Positions 45,375 through 56,356 of a stretch of 64,000 bases of DNA are shown here, piece after piece. The DNA is taken from contig JADJFV010000031.1 of assembly GCA_016708435.1 (NCBI GenBank), positions 1 to 64,000 on the forward strand, in the 5' to 3' direction. The stretch's first letter is position 1. Every line of letters starts with the position of its first letter. This DNA is from Leptospiraceae bacterium. Its GTDB lineage: Bacteria; Spirochaetota; Leptospiria; Leptospirales; Leptospiraceae. Both the position numbers and the translations under genes were made by a program. The notes below the pieces were generated by a model. The model saw only the letters and a program-made list of their open reading frames with translations, was not told where the DNA came from and did not search any database.

Positions 45375-45404
45375 TGTAATTAAAATGTAATAATTACTTG
45401 TAAT
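45375..45404 (+). promoter_or_regulatory. Pho-box-like TGTAAT direct repeats
   Basis: TGTAAT occurs at 45375, 45386 and 45399. The first two are exactly 11 bp apart, the spacing of direct-repeat half sites for PhoB/OmpR-type regulators. They lie 32-61 bp before the start of a PhoB-like gene, so autoregulation is plausible. TGTAAT is easily met by chance in AT-rich DNA. Confidence 0.4.
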
Positions 45405-45435
45405 ACTTTGGGCATGATTCAATTAGGAGTTTAAT

Positions 45436-46131
45436 GTGAATATTCATGGCAACGGTTTGAAGGTTTTAGTCGTAGACGACGAAGAAGACATTAGTGATTT
45501 AATCAAGTTTCATTTAGAGGAAGAAGGATTTCAGGTATTTGTATGTCAGAATGGTCTTGAGGTTCTTCCCCGAGTCGATTTGAGTCTTCCTGATTTGATT
45601 ATTCTAGATATAATGCTTCCTGGAATTGGAGGGATTGATCTTTGCAAGCGAATCAAAGAAAAGTTCCAAGTTCCTATCATCATGGTAACAGCAAAGACGG
45701 GTGAGACAGATGCAGTTCTTGGACTCGAGCTTGGAGCAGACGATTATGTAAGAAAACCATTTAGTCCGAGAGAGCTAATGGCGAGGGTAAGATCTGTTTT
45801 GCGTCGCTACGAAGAAAAGACAGAGGAAGGAAAAGAAGGAAATATTACCATCGGCAAAATTCATCTCAACAAAAAAGCTCACAAAGTTTTTGTAGATAAC
45901 AACGAAATAGATGTTACTCTCATCGAATACAAAATACTTTTACTTTTTATGACCAACCCCGGCATAGCGCTTACTCGCGATAAGCTCCTCGATAAAATAT
46001 GGGGACATGATATCTATGTAACCGATAGAGCCGTAGATGTAAATATTAAACGTCTGAGAGACAAGCTTCTAGATGAAAAAGATCGACTCGAAACAGTTCG
46101 TGGAATAGGATATAGATTCAGCGATGCGTAG
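45436..46131 (+). CDS. PhoB-like response regulator (receiver + winged helix)
   Basis: 231 residues. Receiver: VLVVDDEEDI, phospho-acceptor Asp in LPDLIILDIMLPG, Thr in MVTAK and Lys in VRKPFSP. The C-terminal OmpR/PhoB winged helix (about 130-230) shows LIEYKILLLFM and VDVNIKRLRDKL. The start is GTG at 45436 with GGAG 6 bases upstream. It overlaps the histidine kinase gene by 8 bp. The pair resembles PhoB/PhoR of phosphate control, but no phosphate-transport genes are in view. Confidence 0.9.
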   Translation: MNIHGNGLKVLVVDDEEDISDLIKFHLEEEGFQVFVCQNGLEVLPRVDLSLPDLIILDIMLPGIGGIDLCKRIKEKFQVPIIMVTAKTGETDAVLGLELGADDYVRKPFSPRELMARVRSVLRRYEEKTEEGKEGNITIGKIHLNKKAHKVFVDNNEIDVTLIEYKILLLFMTNPGIALTRDKLLDKIWGHDIYVTDRAVDVNIKRLRDKLLDEKDRLETVRGIGYRFSDA

Positions 46132-47506
46132 TCTTTTTTCAAGAGTCCTTTTAAGCAACTGGCTATTTCTGATTATCCTCTTAACCACAGGATTAATTCT
46201 TTACTTCGTAGAAACCCAGGTTGCAACAGAATTCAAATTTGTCCTTTTTGTTCTATATATTATATTTTCCATGCTCATAGCATTTCATACTTCCTTTCGA
46301 ATTGCTACAAGTGTCACCGAGCATTTAAGTATCATCGAAAAAAAAACAATGGAAATCAACGCAGGAGATTTTGGAACTCTCCTTGCTGCTTCCGACATTC
46401 AAGAATTATCCGATCTTGCTTCCTCCATCAACTCCATGTCTCGCAGGTTACAAATGCAATTTACCGATCTCAATGTAGAAAAAGAAAAATTCAATTCCCT
46501 TTTACAAAATCTTCGCGAGGGTGTATTTGCCATTAGCCTCGATAAGAAAATTCTATTTCAAAATCAAAGTATTCCTACTACCTTGATTCCAGCCAATTCT
46601 CAATCGAGAAGTATTGATGATGTAATCATCAATAAAAAGCTACTCGGTTTTCTAAACGATCATATCGAATCTTCTGTAGATGGAAAAATAGGAATTGATG
46701 ATAGCAAGCATTACTATAAGGTATGGTTTTATTCTCTTAAATCAAACAACCAGATATTGATGTATATTGGCGTTGTCTCTGATAAGACAGACGAGCGCGA
46801 AACACAAATGCTTAGAGAGCAATTTGTTCAAAATGCTTCTCATGAATTAAAGACTCCAATCACATCTATCAAAGGCTATGCGGAGACATTAGAAAGTAAG
46901 CTACGTCTTAGTCCTGATAGTGTAGAGAAAAAATTTATCAAAGCAATTCTTCGAAACACTGACAGAATGATTCGAATCGTCGAAGACATGCTTACGATTT
47001 CAAAACTAGAATCTCAAAATTCCTTTTTCCAACCAGAAAAAGTGAATCTCTATGAGCTAGTTCAAAATTTAAAATTCACCGTCGATGGGTTTATTAAAAT
47101 AAAAAATCAAACCTTTGCCGCAGATGTTCCCACCGATATTTTTCTCTACGCTGATATGATTTTACTCGAACATCTTTTTCTCAATCTGATTCAAAATGCT
47201 TCTAACTATTCAAGCGAGAATCAACCCATTCATTTATTTGCACAATGCAAAGACAATACCGTTATCATCCAAGTGATCGACCAGGGAATTGGAATTAGCG
47301 AATCCCATCTCGACAGAATTTTTGAAAGATTCTATCGCGTAGATACCGATCGTTCTAGAAAAGGGGGGGGCACCGGACTAGGACTTTCCATTGTAAAGCA
47401 CATCGTAAAACTTCATTCCGGTTGGATAAATGTTTCTTCCTCGCAAGGCGAAGGAACCACCTTCACTATAAATTTACCGATTGACAGAAAGAAGCCCGTC
47501 TTGTAA
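46124..47506 (+). CDS. PhoR-like sensor histidine kinase
   Basis: 460 residues. Two membrane helices (about 8-27 and 34-56), a HAMP-like segment, a PAS-like region (about 120-230), the H-box ASHELKTPITSIKGY, N-box LFLNLIQNASNYS and G-boxes VIDQGIGIS and GGGTGLGLSIVKH. The short periplasmic loop argues for sensing within the membrane or through a partner, as in PhoR. An eight-G run (47363-47370) encodes the Gly-rich G2 box. argJ follows 11 bp downstream. Confidence 0.9.
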   Translation: MRSLFSRVLLSNWLFLIILLTTGLILYFVETQVATEFKFVLFVLYIIFSMLIAFHTSFRIATSVTEHLSIIEKKTMEINAGDFGTLLAASDIQELSDLASSINSMSRRLQMQFTDLNVEKEKFNSLLQNLREGVFAISLDKKILFQNQSIPTTLIPANSQSRSIDDVIINKKLLGFLNDHIESSVDGKIGIDDSKHYYKVWFYSLKSNNQILMYIGVVSDKTDERETQMLREQFVQNASHELKTPITSIKGYAETLESKLRLSPDSVEKKFIKAILRNTDRMIRIVEDMLTISKLESQNSFFQPEKVNLYELVQNLKFTVDGFIKIKNQTFAADVPTDIFLYADMILLEHLFLNLIQNASNYSSENQPIHLFAQCKDNTVIIQVIDQGIGISESHLDRIFERFYRVDTDRSRKGGGTGLGLSIVKHIVKLHSGWINVSSSQGEGTTFTINLPIDRKKPVL

Positions 47507-47517
47507 ATTTAAGATAC

Positions 47518-48668
<1,151 letters not shown>

Positions 48669-48669
<1 letters not shown>

Positions 48670-49934
48670 TGAAAGAAAAAATTGTAGAATCGTTTTTCTC
48701 TCTCCTGCCCTCTGATTACCGAGTCAAAGCAATAGTCATTTCAGTTGGGGTAAGGATAATATCGATTATCCTTGCACTCTTAACGTATTATTATGTTGGA
48801 CAATTAATTCCAAAAGCTATCGACTACTCTCTGCAAATTACTATGATCGGAACAATTGTAATTTCAGTAATTCTAATCGTTCCGCTACAAGAATTTCTAG
48901 AAACAAAAATAAAAAAAGCATTCCTCTCTGAATACTTATTCGAAGACCCACAAGGACATAACAGTCCGAAACCTCGATTTGAAATCAACGCATTAATCAG
49001 CAAAGTATTTCCAGATATGGTTAAAATTTCAGGTAGCAAATACGGAAGACTTGCCGTGCTAATTCGCGAGCCTGCAGATTTCGAGGCGTATACCTACTTC
49101 AACGGTCGCCGAAGAAAGATTAAACCCAAAGGTGTGCAAATCAAAGATAGACTTTTATTATTTTTAAAAGATAAAAAGCATGGAGTTTCGATTGGAGAGT
49201 TATTAGGACGATCAGATATTAACGATGACTTCTTAGATCTTAAGGCTAATTTTATTATACCGTTCATCTTTAGAGAAAGGATTTTTGGTTTTTTAGCTGT
49301 TACCAATCTACCTAGTCCTGAAGATAAATTAAGCTTAAAAGTCCTAGCTAGCAAGGCGGCTATAGCTGTTTACAACCATATTCTGTCTTCTCAGGTTGCA
49401 CTACACAAAAAATACAAGCGAGAATTTGAAATTGCAAATAGAATTGAAGGATTAATTTTTACTTCGAAGGTTCCAGTCTTCAAGTCCTTTAAATTCGAAG
49501 CACACCAAAAAGATCCAAATGTTCTTGTAGAATTTTTTAGGAATGAAGATGGAGAATGCTTATTCATTTTACTTGCTTTAAAAAGCACAAAGGTTGGCTC
49601 CGGTCTTGTATCTTCTCATGTTCTAGGTAAAATGTATTCACAAAGTCTAATGAAACGAAAACATAATTTGAATTCACTAAAACTCATTGCGGAAGATATG
49701 CTAAAAAAACTTTCCTGGGAAGAAGGTTATGAAATTGTCGTTGGAAGTTTTAGAGAAGATACATTTAGATTGACATTTTCCCAAACAGGTAAGAATTTTA
49801 AGATAACAAATGATACTGATCCAAATAAAAGTCTTATCTCTGTTGGTTGGCGTTACACGGTTGACTTGCAAGACAACCCTGTAATTTTTATTTATTATAA
49901 GTCAGACAAAATCATTTCTATTCAGAATATCTAA
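48669..49934 (+). CDS. Membrane GAF protein with degenerate PP2C-like C-terminus
   Basis: 421 residues from the ATG at 48669 (TAATG overlap with argJ). Two membrane helices (about 25-45, 58-80), then a GAF-like domain (about 100-260: GRLAVLIREPADF, FIIPFIFRERIFGFLAV). The last 160 residues follow the outline of a SpoIIE phosphatase: an entry helix (EIANRIEGLIF), a beta strand pair, FILLALKSTKVGSGLVSSHVL where active enzymes have GDVSGHG, then a helix with the LIAEDMLKKL pattern. The metal-binding Asps are absent. It is probably a pseudophosphatase or scaffold for the active SpoIIE protein that starts 2 bp downstream. The fold is inferred by eye. Confidence 0.6.
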
Positions 49935-49936
49935 TC

Positions 49937-52255
49937 ATGAAAAATTATATTGTTATCATTCTAGGAGCGCTTTGTTTTGTTGCACTTACTTTATTTACAT
50001 TTAAGGGAGTGGGATTAGATGCAAGTCACGCCAAGATATTTCTTTATTATTATCCGAACGGGCTAATAGCTAACGCAGACTTAGATAATATACATATGAT
50101 TGGAGTGAATATGTATGAAGAAAAAATTCCTCCTATCAGAATAAAAATTAAAGAGGACAATAACCTCTTATCCCTTATTTCATTTCAATACAAAACCATT
50201 CTCGATTTCATTCCCTATATTATTATATCTCTAATTTTTTTAATTTCATCCTTTTGGTTCTTACTTAAATACGGAGACATCTATTTATTTTTATTCTTCT
50301 TAGATATTTCCATTTTTATATACAGCAACTTTGTATTACTAGCTTTCGATGCTTACCACTTTTGGTTTTATCTCACTTTTTATTTGCTCGGCTTTTTTAT
50401 TATGCACATGGGCTTTCGTTTAAAAGGAAAGGATGTCTCGATTCGTTGGCTAATGCCAGAAATCTGTGCGTCTATTATCGTTGCTGTAATTGGAACTTCA
50501 GAGAAATTAGATCCTGTTATTTTTACAAAACTCACAACGATAGGTGTAATCGCAATCTTGATTGGAACCGTAGGCTGTCTTAGTGTCTTGGTCTACGATA
50601 TTCTAAAATACAAATTGAGTGCCAATGCGAGATTACAAAAGATTATCCTCATTGTTGCAATTTCTCTTTTAGTATTGCTTCCCTATTTTTCGTTTCAATT
50701 TAGTTTATTTACAGTGTATCCATTCATACAGTATATATCGTATTTTGGTTTTTTAATTTTTCCATTTTTATTCATCTATGGCACTTATCGTTATTCTTTT
50801 ATGCCCGAGCAGGTTTATTTTAGTTCATCGGTAACTACAATGAACCTAGCCTTTGCGTTCATCTGTCTTTATGGAGTTTTAATTGCTTTATTTAATTTTT
50901 TAACAGAAGGTTTATTTATTAAAAACCTTCAGCTTTTTAATATTTTATTTTTACTTCTCAGTATTTATTCAGTGGTTACAGTCAAACAAAGAATAAAAAA
51001 GTTCATGGAATACTGGACGCTTGGAAGAAATAAAAAACTAAACCAAACTCTGGAAGAAATGGCTCTACTCATATCCTCTCCCTTTTCTCTACGTGCAACG
51101 GTTAGACAGCTCGTAAGAAAAGTAAATGAAGCACTCGATATTCAAAAGGTAATTATCCTAGTTGCCTCGGATCGATTTCCTACCTCTGATTTTAAAAACA
51201 TCGATATGGTAAAGCTTCATAATAAATCAGAAATTTGGAATTATTTTGAGAATGAAAAAGATGTTACAATTACTTCCTCCTTGATGTTTGGTTCAGGGAT
51301 TAGAGATAGCGTCTATAATTTCTTACGCACTCTAAATATTCAATTAGCATTTCCGATGTATGGGTTTGATGAAAAAAAATCTATAACCGCAATGTTTCTC
51401 GTAGGTGAAAGAAATGTTCCGAGAAACTTTACCTTAGGCGAACTCAGCTTTATTAAGGAGTGCACACGGCTAACAGATCTACTCCTTTACAATTACCAAT
51501 TATTAATAGCGGATGTCGAGAAAAAGAAAATGGAGAAGAGTCTAAAAGAAGCAACCATTCTAGAAGAAACAATTCATCCTTCCTCAAACGGAATCCTAAA
51601 TCTTCGCTCTACAGAATTCGCCTATCTATCATTAGCCGCTATGAGTATTTCAGGGGATTACGTTGATTTCATCCGTTTAAACGATAGACAAGTGATAATA
51701 CTACTCGGTGATGTTTCCGGACATGGACTTGGCTCAGGATATTTAGTCAGCGCGATAAAAGCATTGATTCACGATCAGATAGAATCTGGCATCGACATTG
51801 TCCGCCTATTTCGAAATATAAACAATTTTCTAATAGAACGATATGCGGGTAATGAGTTTATGACTCTAATCGGCGGACTCTATGATGCAAGCACAGGAGT
51901 CTTTGAGTTTATAAATGCTGGTCACCTTTCTCCAATTATACTAAGAGAAAACGGTAGCTTTGAGACCATCAAAAGTGGTCATCGCATACTTGGCGTTATC
52001 CCTAGTCCTTTTACAACAGATGAAATCAGATTAAATCTCGGCGATAGATTAATTCTTTATTCGGATGGAATTACAGAAACGTTCAGCCCTTCCGAAGAAA
52101 TCTATGGAGAAAAACGTTTTAGAAAATTTCTTGTGGATAATAAGCATTTATCTTCGCAAAAGCTTCTCAGTGCTTTAGAGAGTGTTCTAAAAGAATTTCG
52201 AAATGATGGGGAATTAACAGACGATATGTCATTGATTTTTCTAAAGAGGTTATAA
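49937..52255 (+). CDS. Multi-pass SpoIIE/PP2C phosphatase with GAF-like domain
   Basis: 772 residues. An N-terminal extracellular loop (about 25-85), then some eight membrane helices up to residue 350, a GAF-like region (about 370-530) and a SpoIIE phosphatase domain (about 545-770). The metal ligands are intact: SISGDYVDF, LLGDVSGHGLGSG, LILYSDGITETF and ELTDDMSLIFL. It should dephosphorylate a STAS-type antagonist or similar. Its stop overlaps the next gene by one base (TAATG). Confidence 0.88.
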   Translation: MKNYIVIILGALCFVALTLFTFKGVGLDASHAKIFLYYYPNGLIANADLDNIHMIGVNMYEEKIPPIRIKIKEDNNLLSLISFQYKTILDFIPYIIISLIFLISSFWFLLKYGDIYLFLFFLDISIFIYSNFVLLAFDAYHFWFYLTFYLLGFFIMHMGFRLKGKDVSIRWLMPEICASIIVAVIGTSEKLDPVIFTKLTTIGVIAILIGTVGCLSVLVYDILKYKLSANARLQKIILIVAISLLVLLPYFSFQFSLFTVYPFIQYISYFGFLIFPFLFIYGTYRYSFMPEQVYFSSSVTTMNLAFAFICLYGVLIALFNFLTEGLFIKNLQLFNILFLLLSIYSVVTVKQRIKKFMEYWTLGRNKKLNQTLEEMALLISSPFSLRATVRQLVRKVNEALDIQKVIILVASDRFPTSDFKNIDMVKLHNKSEIWNYFENEKDVTITSSLMFGSGIRDSVYNFLRTLNIQLAFPMYGFDEKKSITAMFLVGERNVPRNFTLGELSFIKECTRLTDLLLYNYQLLIADVEKKKMEKSLKEATILEETIHPSSNGILNLRSTEFAYLSLAAMSISGDYVDFIRLNDRQVIILLGDVSGHGLGSGYLVSAIKALIHDQIESGIDIVRLFRNINNFLIERYAGNEFMTLIGGLYDASTGVFEFINAGHLSPIILRENGSFETIKSGHRILGVIPSPFTTDEIRLNLGDRLILYSDGITETFSPSEEIYGEKRFRKFLVDNKHLSSQKLLSALESVLKEFRNDGELTDDMSLIFLKRL

Positions 52256-52818
52256 TGGAAGTATTAAAAGATTCAGTTACACTAATTAAACAAGACCAAG
52301 TTACAAAAAAAATTGTCTCCGTTGAAAATACATCGAGAGAATCAATTGAGTTGTTTGCCAGCAAGCAAGAAAATCTATTAACAGACTGTGATCTAGATTC
52401 TGTTCTCTGGACAGGTAATTTTGAATTAGCCACTCTACAAAGACTTACCTCCTCTGAACATTTATCATTTCCAAATCTACTGCCAGTTGTTACATTGGAT
52501 TTAGAACAAAAGGTATTGATGCAAGCATTCGTAAATACAATTGCTTTATCCGAGACCTTTAGAACAGGCTTTGCAAATTACTTTAGTCGCTCTCGAAATA
52601 AAATCTGGCTCAAAGGCGAATCAAGTGATAATAGACAGGAGATAATAGATGTATACAGCTCTGCCCAAAATTCATTTTTCATTTATGTCGTAAAACAGAA
52701 GATTGCCGCTTGTCACGAGGGGTTTTATTCATGTTTTTATAGGAAATTAAATCAAGATCAGAGTTTAACTCAAATTGATTTTGATAGAAAATTCAAACCT
52801 GAAAAAGTTTATGGTTAA
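52255..52818 (+). CDS. HisI-like protein lacking the catalytic metal motif
   Basis: 187 residues. A unique N-terminal 75 residues precede a phosphoribosyl-AMP cyclohydrolase fold: LPVVTLDLEQKVLMQAF, NTIALSETFRTG, YFSRSRNKIWLKGESS and AACHEGFYSCFYRKL. In active HisI a DCDxD motif (metal-binding Asps and one zinc Cys) follows the GE-S region; here that place reads VYSSAQNSFFIY, with no Asp or Cys. The two other zinc Cys (CHEGFYSC) are kept. Catalysis of the histidine pathway step is therefore unlikely. It overlaps the SpoIIE gene by one base, so a regulatory or structural role in that signalling unit is possible. Confidence 0.75.
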   Translation: MEVLKDSVTLIKQDQVTKKIVSVENTSRESIELFASKQENLLTDCDLDSVLWTGNFELATLQRLTSSEHLSFPNLLPVVTLDLEQKVLMQAFVNTIALSETFRTGFANYFSRSRNKIWLKGESSDNRQEIIDVYSSAQNSFFIYVVKQKIAACHEGFYSCFYRKLNQDQSLTQIDFDRKFKPEKVYG

Positions 52819-52835
52819 TTGAAAGGAATATTGTC

Positions 52836-53855
52836 GTGATATCTAAAGAATTTGTATTAAAACGAGTTTTACCTGTAATCGCAGGTTTAGTTTTCTTAGG
52901 AATCGGTGGGGTCTTTCTACTTGATTCTATTAAAGGCGGATCTCCCGGAGATGGAAGTGTAAAGTATGAGCTTATCATCTCTGCCGGTGATTCTTCTACC
53001 AAAATTACAAAGGACTTAAGAAGTCATGGAATGCTTAAGTCTACTGGGTATTTTGTGTATCTTCTAAAAATAGCGGGTAATACCAATAAGCTCAAGCAAG
53101 GCGTTTACTCTATAGACAATGGAATGACGGCTCGCAAAGTAATGGAGATATTAGTAGACGGAAAAGTAAAAATGATTTCTTTTACAGTTCCCGAAGGTTA
53201 CAACAACCGCCAAATCGGAGATGTATTGACGAATAAAAATATTGCTAAGTCAAAAGAAGAGTTTTTAACGTTAGCCGCAAGTGCCGAGCTTTTAAAGAAA
53301 TACAAAATTCCTGCAAAGACAACAGAAGGATATCTTTTCCCTGAAACTTATACGATTCCTTATAACTACCCTTTAGACAAAGTAGTTGAGATGATGTTAA
53401 AACGGTTCTATTTGAATCTACAAAAGATTGATAAGGCGAAAAGCATTAGTCCAGAAGAGTTACACCAAAAAGTAATTCTTGCTTCCATTGTAGAAAGAGA
53501 AGCAAAGAAAAAAGAAGAGCGCCCTCTTATGGCAGGCGTATTCATAAAACGCCTCAAAAAAAATATTGCACTCGAAAGCTGTGCGACTGTTCAATACCTC
53601 TTTGATAAACCGAAGAAGAGACTTTTCGAAAAAGACTTACTCATTTCATCGGATTACAATACTTATCTGCACAAGGGCTATCCGCCAGGTCCGATTTCCA
53701 ATCCCGGTATGCCTGCCTTACTTGCAGCATTTAATCCAGAAGAAACAGACAATCTTTTCTTTTTATTAAAACCGGACGGTTACCATTATTTTTCTAAAGA
53801 CCATAGGGAACATGCACAAGCAAAGAAGAAATACATTGACGTCCTTTATGAATAG
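52836..53855 (+). CDS. mltG: Endolytic murein transglycosylase MltG
   Basis: 339 residues. One membrane helix (about 10-30), a LysM-like segment (QGVYSIDNGMTARKVMEIL), then the YceG/MltG domain with the catalytic Glu in TTEGYLFPETY, ILASIVEREAKK and YNTYLHKGYPPGPISNPG. It cleaves nascent glycan strands at the inner membrane and sets their length. GTG start at 52836 preceded by AAAGGAA. It follows the HisI-like gene by 17 bp. Confidence 0.93.
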   Translation: MISKEFVLKRVLPVIAGLVFLGIGGVFLLDSIKGGSPGDGSVKYELIISAGDSSTKITKDLRSHGMLKSTGYFVYLLKIAGNTNKLKQGVYSIDNGMTARKVMEILVDGKVKMISFTVPEGYNNRQIGDVLTNKNIAKSKEEFLTLAASAELLKKYKIPAKTTEGYLFPETYTIPYNYPLDKVVEMMLKRFYLNLQKIDKAKSISPEELHQKVILASIVEREAKKKEERPLMAGVFIKRLKKNIALESCATVQYLFDKPKKRLFEKDLLISSDYNTYLHKGYPPGPISNPGMPALLAAFNPEETDNLFFLLKPDGYHYFSKDHREHAQAKKKYIDVLYE

Positions 53856-53864
53856 TGAAATACG

Positions 53865-54122
53865 ATGAGCTTAAACTTTGACAAACTAGACGAAGAAATT
53901 TATGGAATCAGCAAAGAGTTGCGTGACGTTCAGTCTGCACTCTTAGAAGTTAAGAAAAAACAAGAATCAAACAAGTCTGCAAAAAAAGAAGCGTTAGTGT
54001 TCATCGAGAAAGCAGAAGCAGTGATAAGCAAAGCGGAAAGAGGAAAGATTAAACTTTCAGAAGAACAAGTAAATCGCATAAAAGAAACTCTTGCAAAGAT
54101 ACTTGTCATCTTTCGTGGCTAG
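53865..54122 (+). CDS. Small coiled-coil protein
   Basis: 85 residues, highly charged, almost entirely helical heptads (ELRDVQSALLEVKKKQE, KAEAVISKAERGKIKL). Not recognised. It lies 9 bp after mltG with no separate promoter seen, so it is the last gene of the run. Its stop overlaps the convergent thioesterase stop in the sequence CTAG. Confidence 0.65.
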   Translation: MSLNFDKLDEEIYGISKELRDVQSALLEVKKKQESNKSAKKEALVFIEKAEAVISKAERGKIKLSEEQVNRIKETLAKILVIFRG

Positions 54123-54946
54123 TTTAATTCAACATAGTCTTTCACAATTTCTAAAAAATCGGCAGGAGCTTTTCTTGGTCGAGAGGCAGAAATAGAGACA
54201 AATAGCTGTTCGTCTCTCATTGATGCAATAATATCTCCCTTCTCACCAATTAAATCCTGCCTGATATAAAATCGAATTTTTTCTACACTTTCTACCCATG
54301 TATAGAGTTTTGTTCTTTCTCCGGCTAACGGCAAACGACTGTAATGAATCTTCCCGCCCATAAAGAAACAAGTTGTATCAAGGCCACTGATTCTAGTAGT
54401 ATCAATGATTTCTCCAAAGAAAAGCCATCTTCCTTCTTCAAATGCTTTCCAGACTACATCCGATGAATATGTTCTAAGATAGTTCATATCACAAAAATGG
54501 ATTGAATAATCATGAATTAAGCGTTTTGAAGAGCCAGTAAATTCTCTGACAGACTCCCGTGTTGGAATTCGATCTTGTTCTTGGGCTAAAGAGAAGAATT
54601 TGCCATCCAGATTTTCAAAACGGGTAATATGGATTAGCTCACAGGCAAGCTTATCATCTTCCCCCCAGATTTTATGCTCCCAGAGAATTCTTCCTCCTTT
54701 ATAGGAAGTTGCATTGGTATCAATCCTCAAATTGGAGTCAGCAAATTGTTGAGCTAAAAATCTCACCTGTGTAAACTCAGGAATTAAAATTAAACTTTCT
54801 TCCATACATTTCTGAATTGGAAACCCATTTTCAGTTAAAATGGCTTGCCGACCTTCTTGGCTAAAACGTTCGTAAGTCCTACTTGTAACATGACGATTCC
54901 AATCCAAATCATAGATATGGGTGCGAATGAAAGTAGAATGCTTCAT
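54119..54946 (-). CDS. Double-hotdog acyl thioesterase
   Basis: 275 residues from the ATG at 54946; an upstream ATG at 55009 would add 21 hydrophobic, Arg-rich residues not typical of the fold. Two hotdog units: STFIRTHIYDLDWNRHVTSRTYERF, with the DxNxHV motif at the start of the first, and DYSIHFCDMNYLRTYSSDVVWKAF for the second. It resembles acyl-ACP/acyl-CoA thioesterases. Neither candidate start has a clear ribosome-binding site. Tail-to-tail with the coiled-coil gene. Confidence 0.75.
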   Translation of the reverse strand: MKHSTFIRTHIYDLDWNRHVTSRTYERFSQEGRQAILTENGFPIQKCMEESLILIPEFTQVRFLAQQFADSNLRIDTNATSYKGGRILWEHKIWGEDDKLACELIHITRFENLDGKFFSLAQEQDRIPTRESVREFTGSSKRLIHDYSIHFCDMNYLRTYSSDVVWKAFEEGRWLFFGEIIDTTRISGLDTTCFFMGGKIHYSRLPLAGERTKLYTWVESVEKIRFYIRQDLIGEKGDIIASMRDEQLFVSISASRPRKAPADFLEIVKDYVELN

Positions 54947-55075
54947 ACAGAGAGTATCGAGTTTTTGGCGCAGAAAAAAAATAGAATATCTTCCAAGTAG
55001 GAAAATCATGATTCGAACTTAAAGAAATCATTTCTTTTTTGTTTACTTTTTTTTAGGAAATGATAGTATTGCGTT

Positions 55076-56356
55076 ATGGATACAGCCTTAGGAATCAACA
55101 TTGCAAATGGCAATAGTTATAAAGTAATCATAGCAGAAGACTCTTTTTCTGATCGAGAGTTATTAAAGAGATTTTTACAAGCAGATCAATTTGAAATTTT
55201 AGCAGATGTTCCAAGCGGAGAAGGAGTCCTTGACTATTTTAAATATTCAAGCGTGCTACCAGATATTCTTTTTTTAGATTATCAAATGGAACCGAAGAAT
55301 GCGCTCGAGACGATACGCGAAATACGTCCAACTCATCCTGAAATGATTATAGTAGTTGTTACAGGAAATGTAAATAAAGAAGTTGTCGCAGAACTCGCAA
55401 AGTTTAAAATTAATTCTTACATTCTAAAACCCATCAGTAAAAGTATTATCGATCAAAAACTAATTCAAATTCTTGGTCGAAAAGATTTAGTCCTTCAATC
55501 AAAGCTTGCTACAAAGAAAAATTCTATTAAACTAGAAGATATAAATATTCCTCCCCTGCCTTCAATTGCGCATAAAGTGTTGTTATTCGAAGGAGATCCA
55601 GTAAGCGGAAGTAGTGAATTAGAACAAATCATTCTTCCTGATAAATCAATTTGTGCAGACATACTCCGAATAGCCAACTCAGCATTTTACGCTCGTTCCA
55701 AAAAAGTGCAAACCATTCGAGATGCAATTACCTTACTCGGTCTTAAGACAATAAAGAATATTGTCATGCTTCAGTCCAAAAAGCATATATCGCGTAACCT
55801 CGTATATACAGACATATTAAAAAAACATCTCCTCGAATTACCAATATTAACCGCATTAATATCCCTTGATCTTTCCGTCCCGCTAGGACTTAAAGCATTG
55901 CGAGAAGAATTATTTCTCTCTGCTATGATGATGAAAATTGGAATGACTATCCTCGCCTTGAATTCAGCGAAAGCTTATGGAGAAATGCTAGCAGAATATG
56001 AGTCCAAAGCAAGTGATTTAGCAAAATTAGAAAAAGATGAATTCGATTTGAACCATGTAGATGTTGGTCTACATATCTTCAAAGTTTGGCAAATGCCTCC
56101 TGTTTTTATCAAGATGATGAAAGGTCAGGGATTTCATGAAGCTGATTTGAATACAGCCGATGACTTTGATAGAATCCTTCGATTAGCCGATATTCTAGCG
56201 AAACGACTTGCTAACATCCCTTTGCCTGAATCCGAATTAGCGCTAGCAAAGACAATCCTAAGGCATTATAAAGCACCCGAAGAAACAATGGATGTGTTTG
56301 ACGAAGATTATTATGAAAATATTAAATCGCATCCATTCTTTAGTTCTATGGGATAA
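55076..56356 (+). CDS. Receiver-HDOD signalling protein
   Basis: 426 residues. The receiver domain (about 15-140) has IIAEDSFSDRE, phospho-acceptor Asp in DILFLDYQMEP and Lys in ILKPISK. The HDOD domain (about 155-360) shows IPPLPSIAHKVL, ILRIANSAFYARSKKVQTIRDAI (in two parts) and LLGLKTIKNIVM. The HD metal residues typical of phosphohydrolases are not seen, as usual in HDOD. Such proteins act as adaptors in motility or c-di-GMP signalling. Its stop overlaps the next start (TAATG). Confidence 0.88.
   Translation: MDTALGINIANGNSYKVIIAEDSFSDRELLKRFLQADQFEILADVPSGEGVLDYFKYSSVLPDILFLDYQMEPKNALETIREIRPTHPEMIIVVVTGNVNKEVVAELAKFKINSYILKPISKSIIDQKLIQILGRKDLVLQSKLATKKNSIKLEDINIPPLPSIAHKVLLFEGDPVSGSSELEQIILPDKSICADILRIANSAFYARSKKVQTIRDAITLLGLKTIKNIVMLQSKKHISRNLVYTDILKKHLLELPILTALISLDLSVPLGLKALREELFLSAMMMKIGMTILALNSAKAYGEMLAEYESKASDLAKLEKDEFDLNHVDVGLHIFKVWQMPPVFIKMMKGQGFHEADLNTADDFDRILRLADILAKRLANIPLPESELALAKTILRHYKAPEETMDVFDEDYYENIKSHPFFSSMG

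Noticed and set aside
45168..45383. 71-residue plus-strand ORF
   Set aside because: It runs through dispersed-repeat text and the TGTAAT sites; composition is not gene-like.
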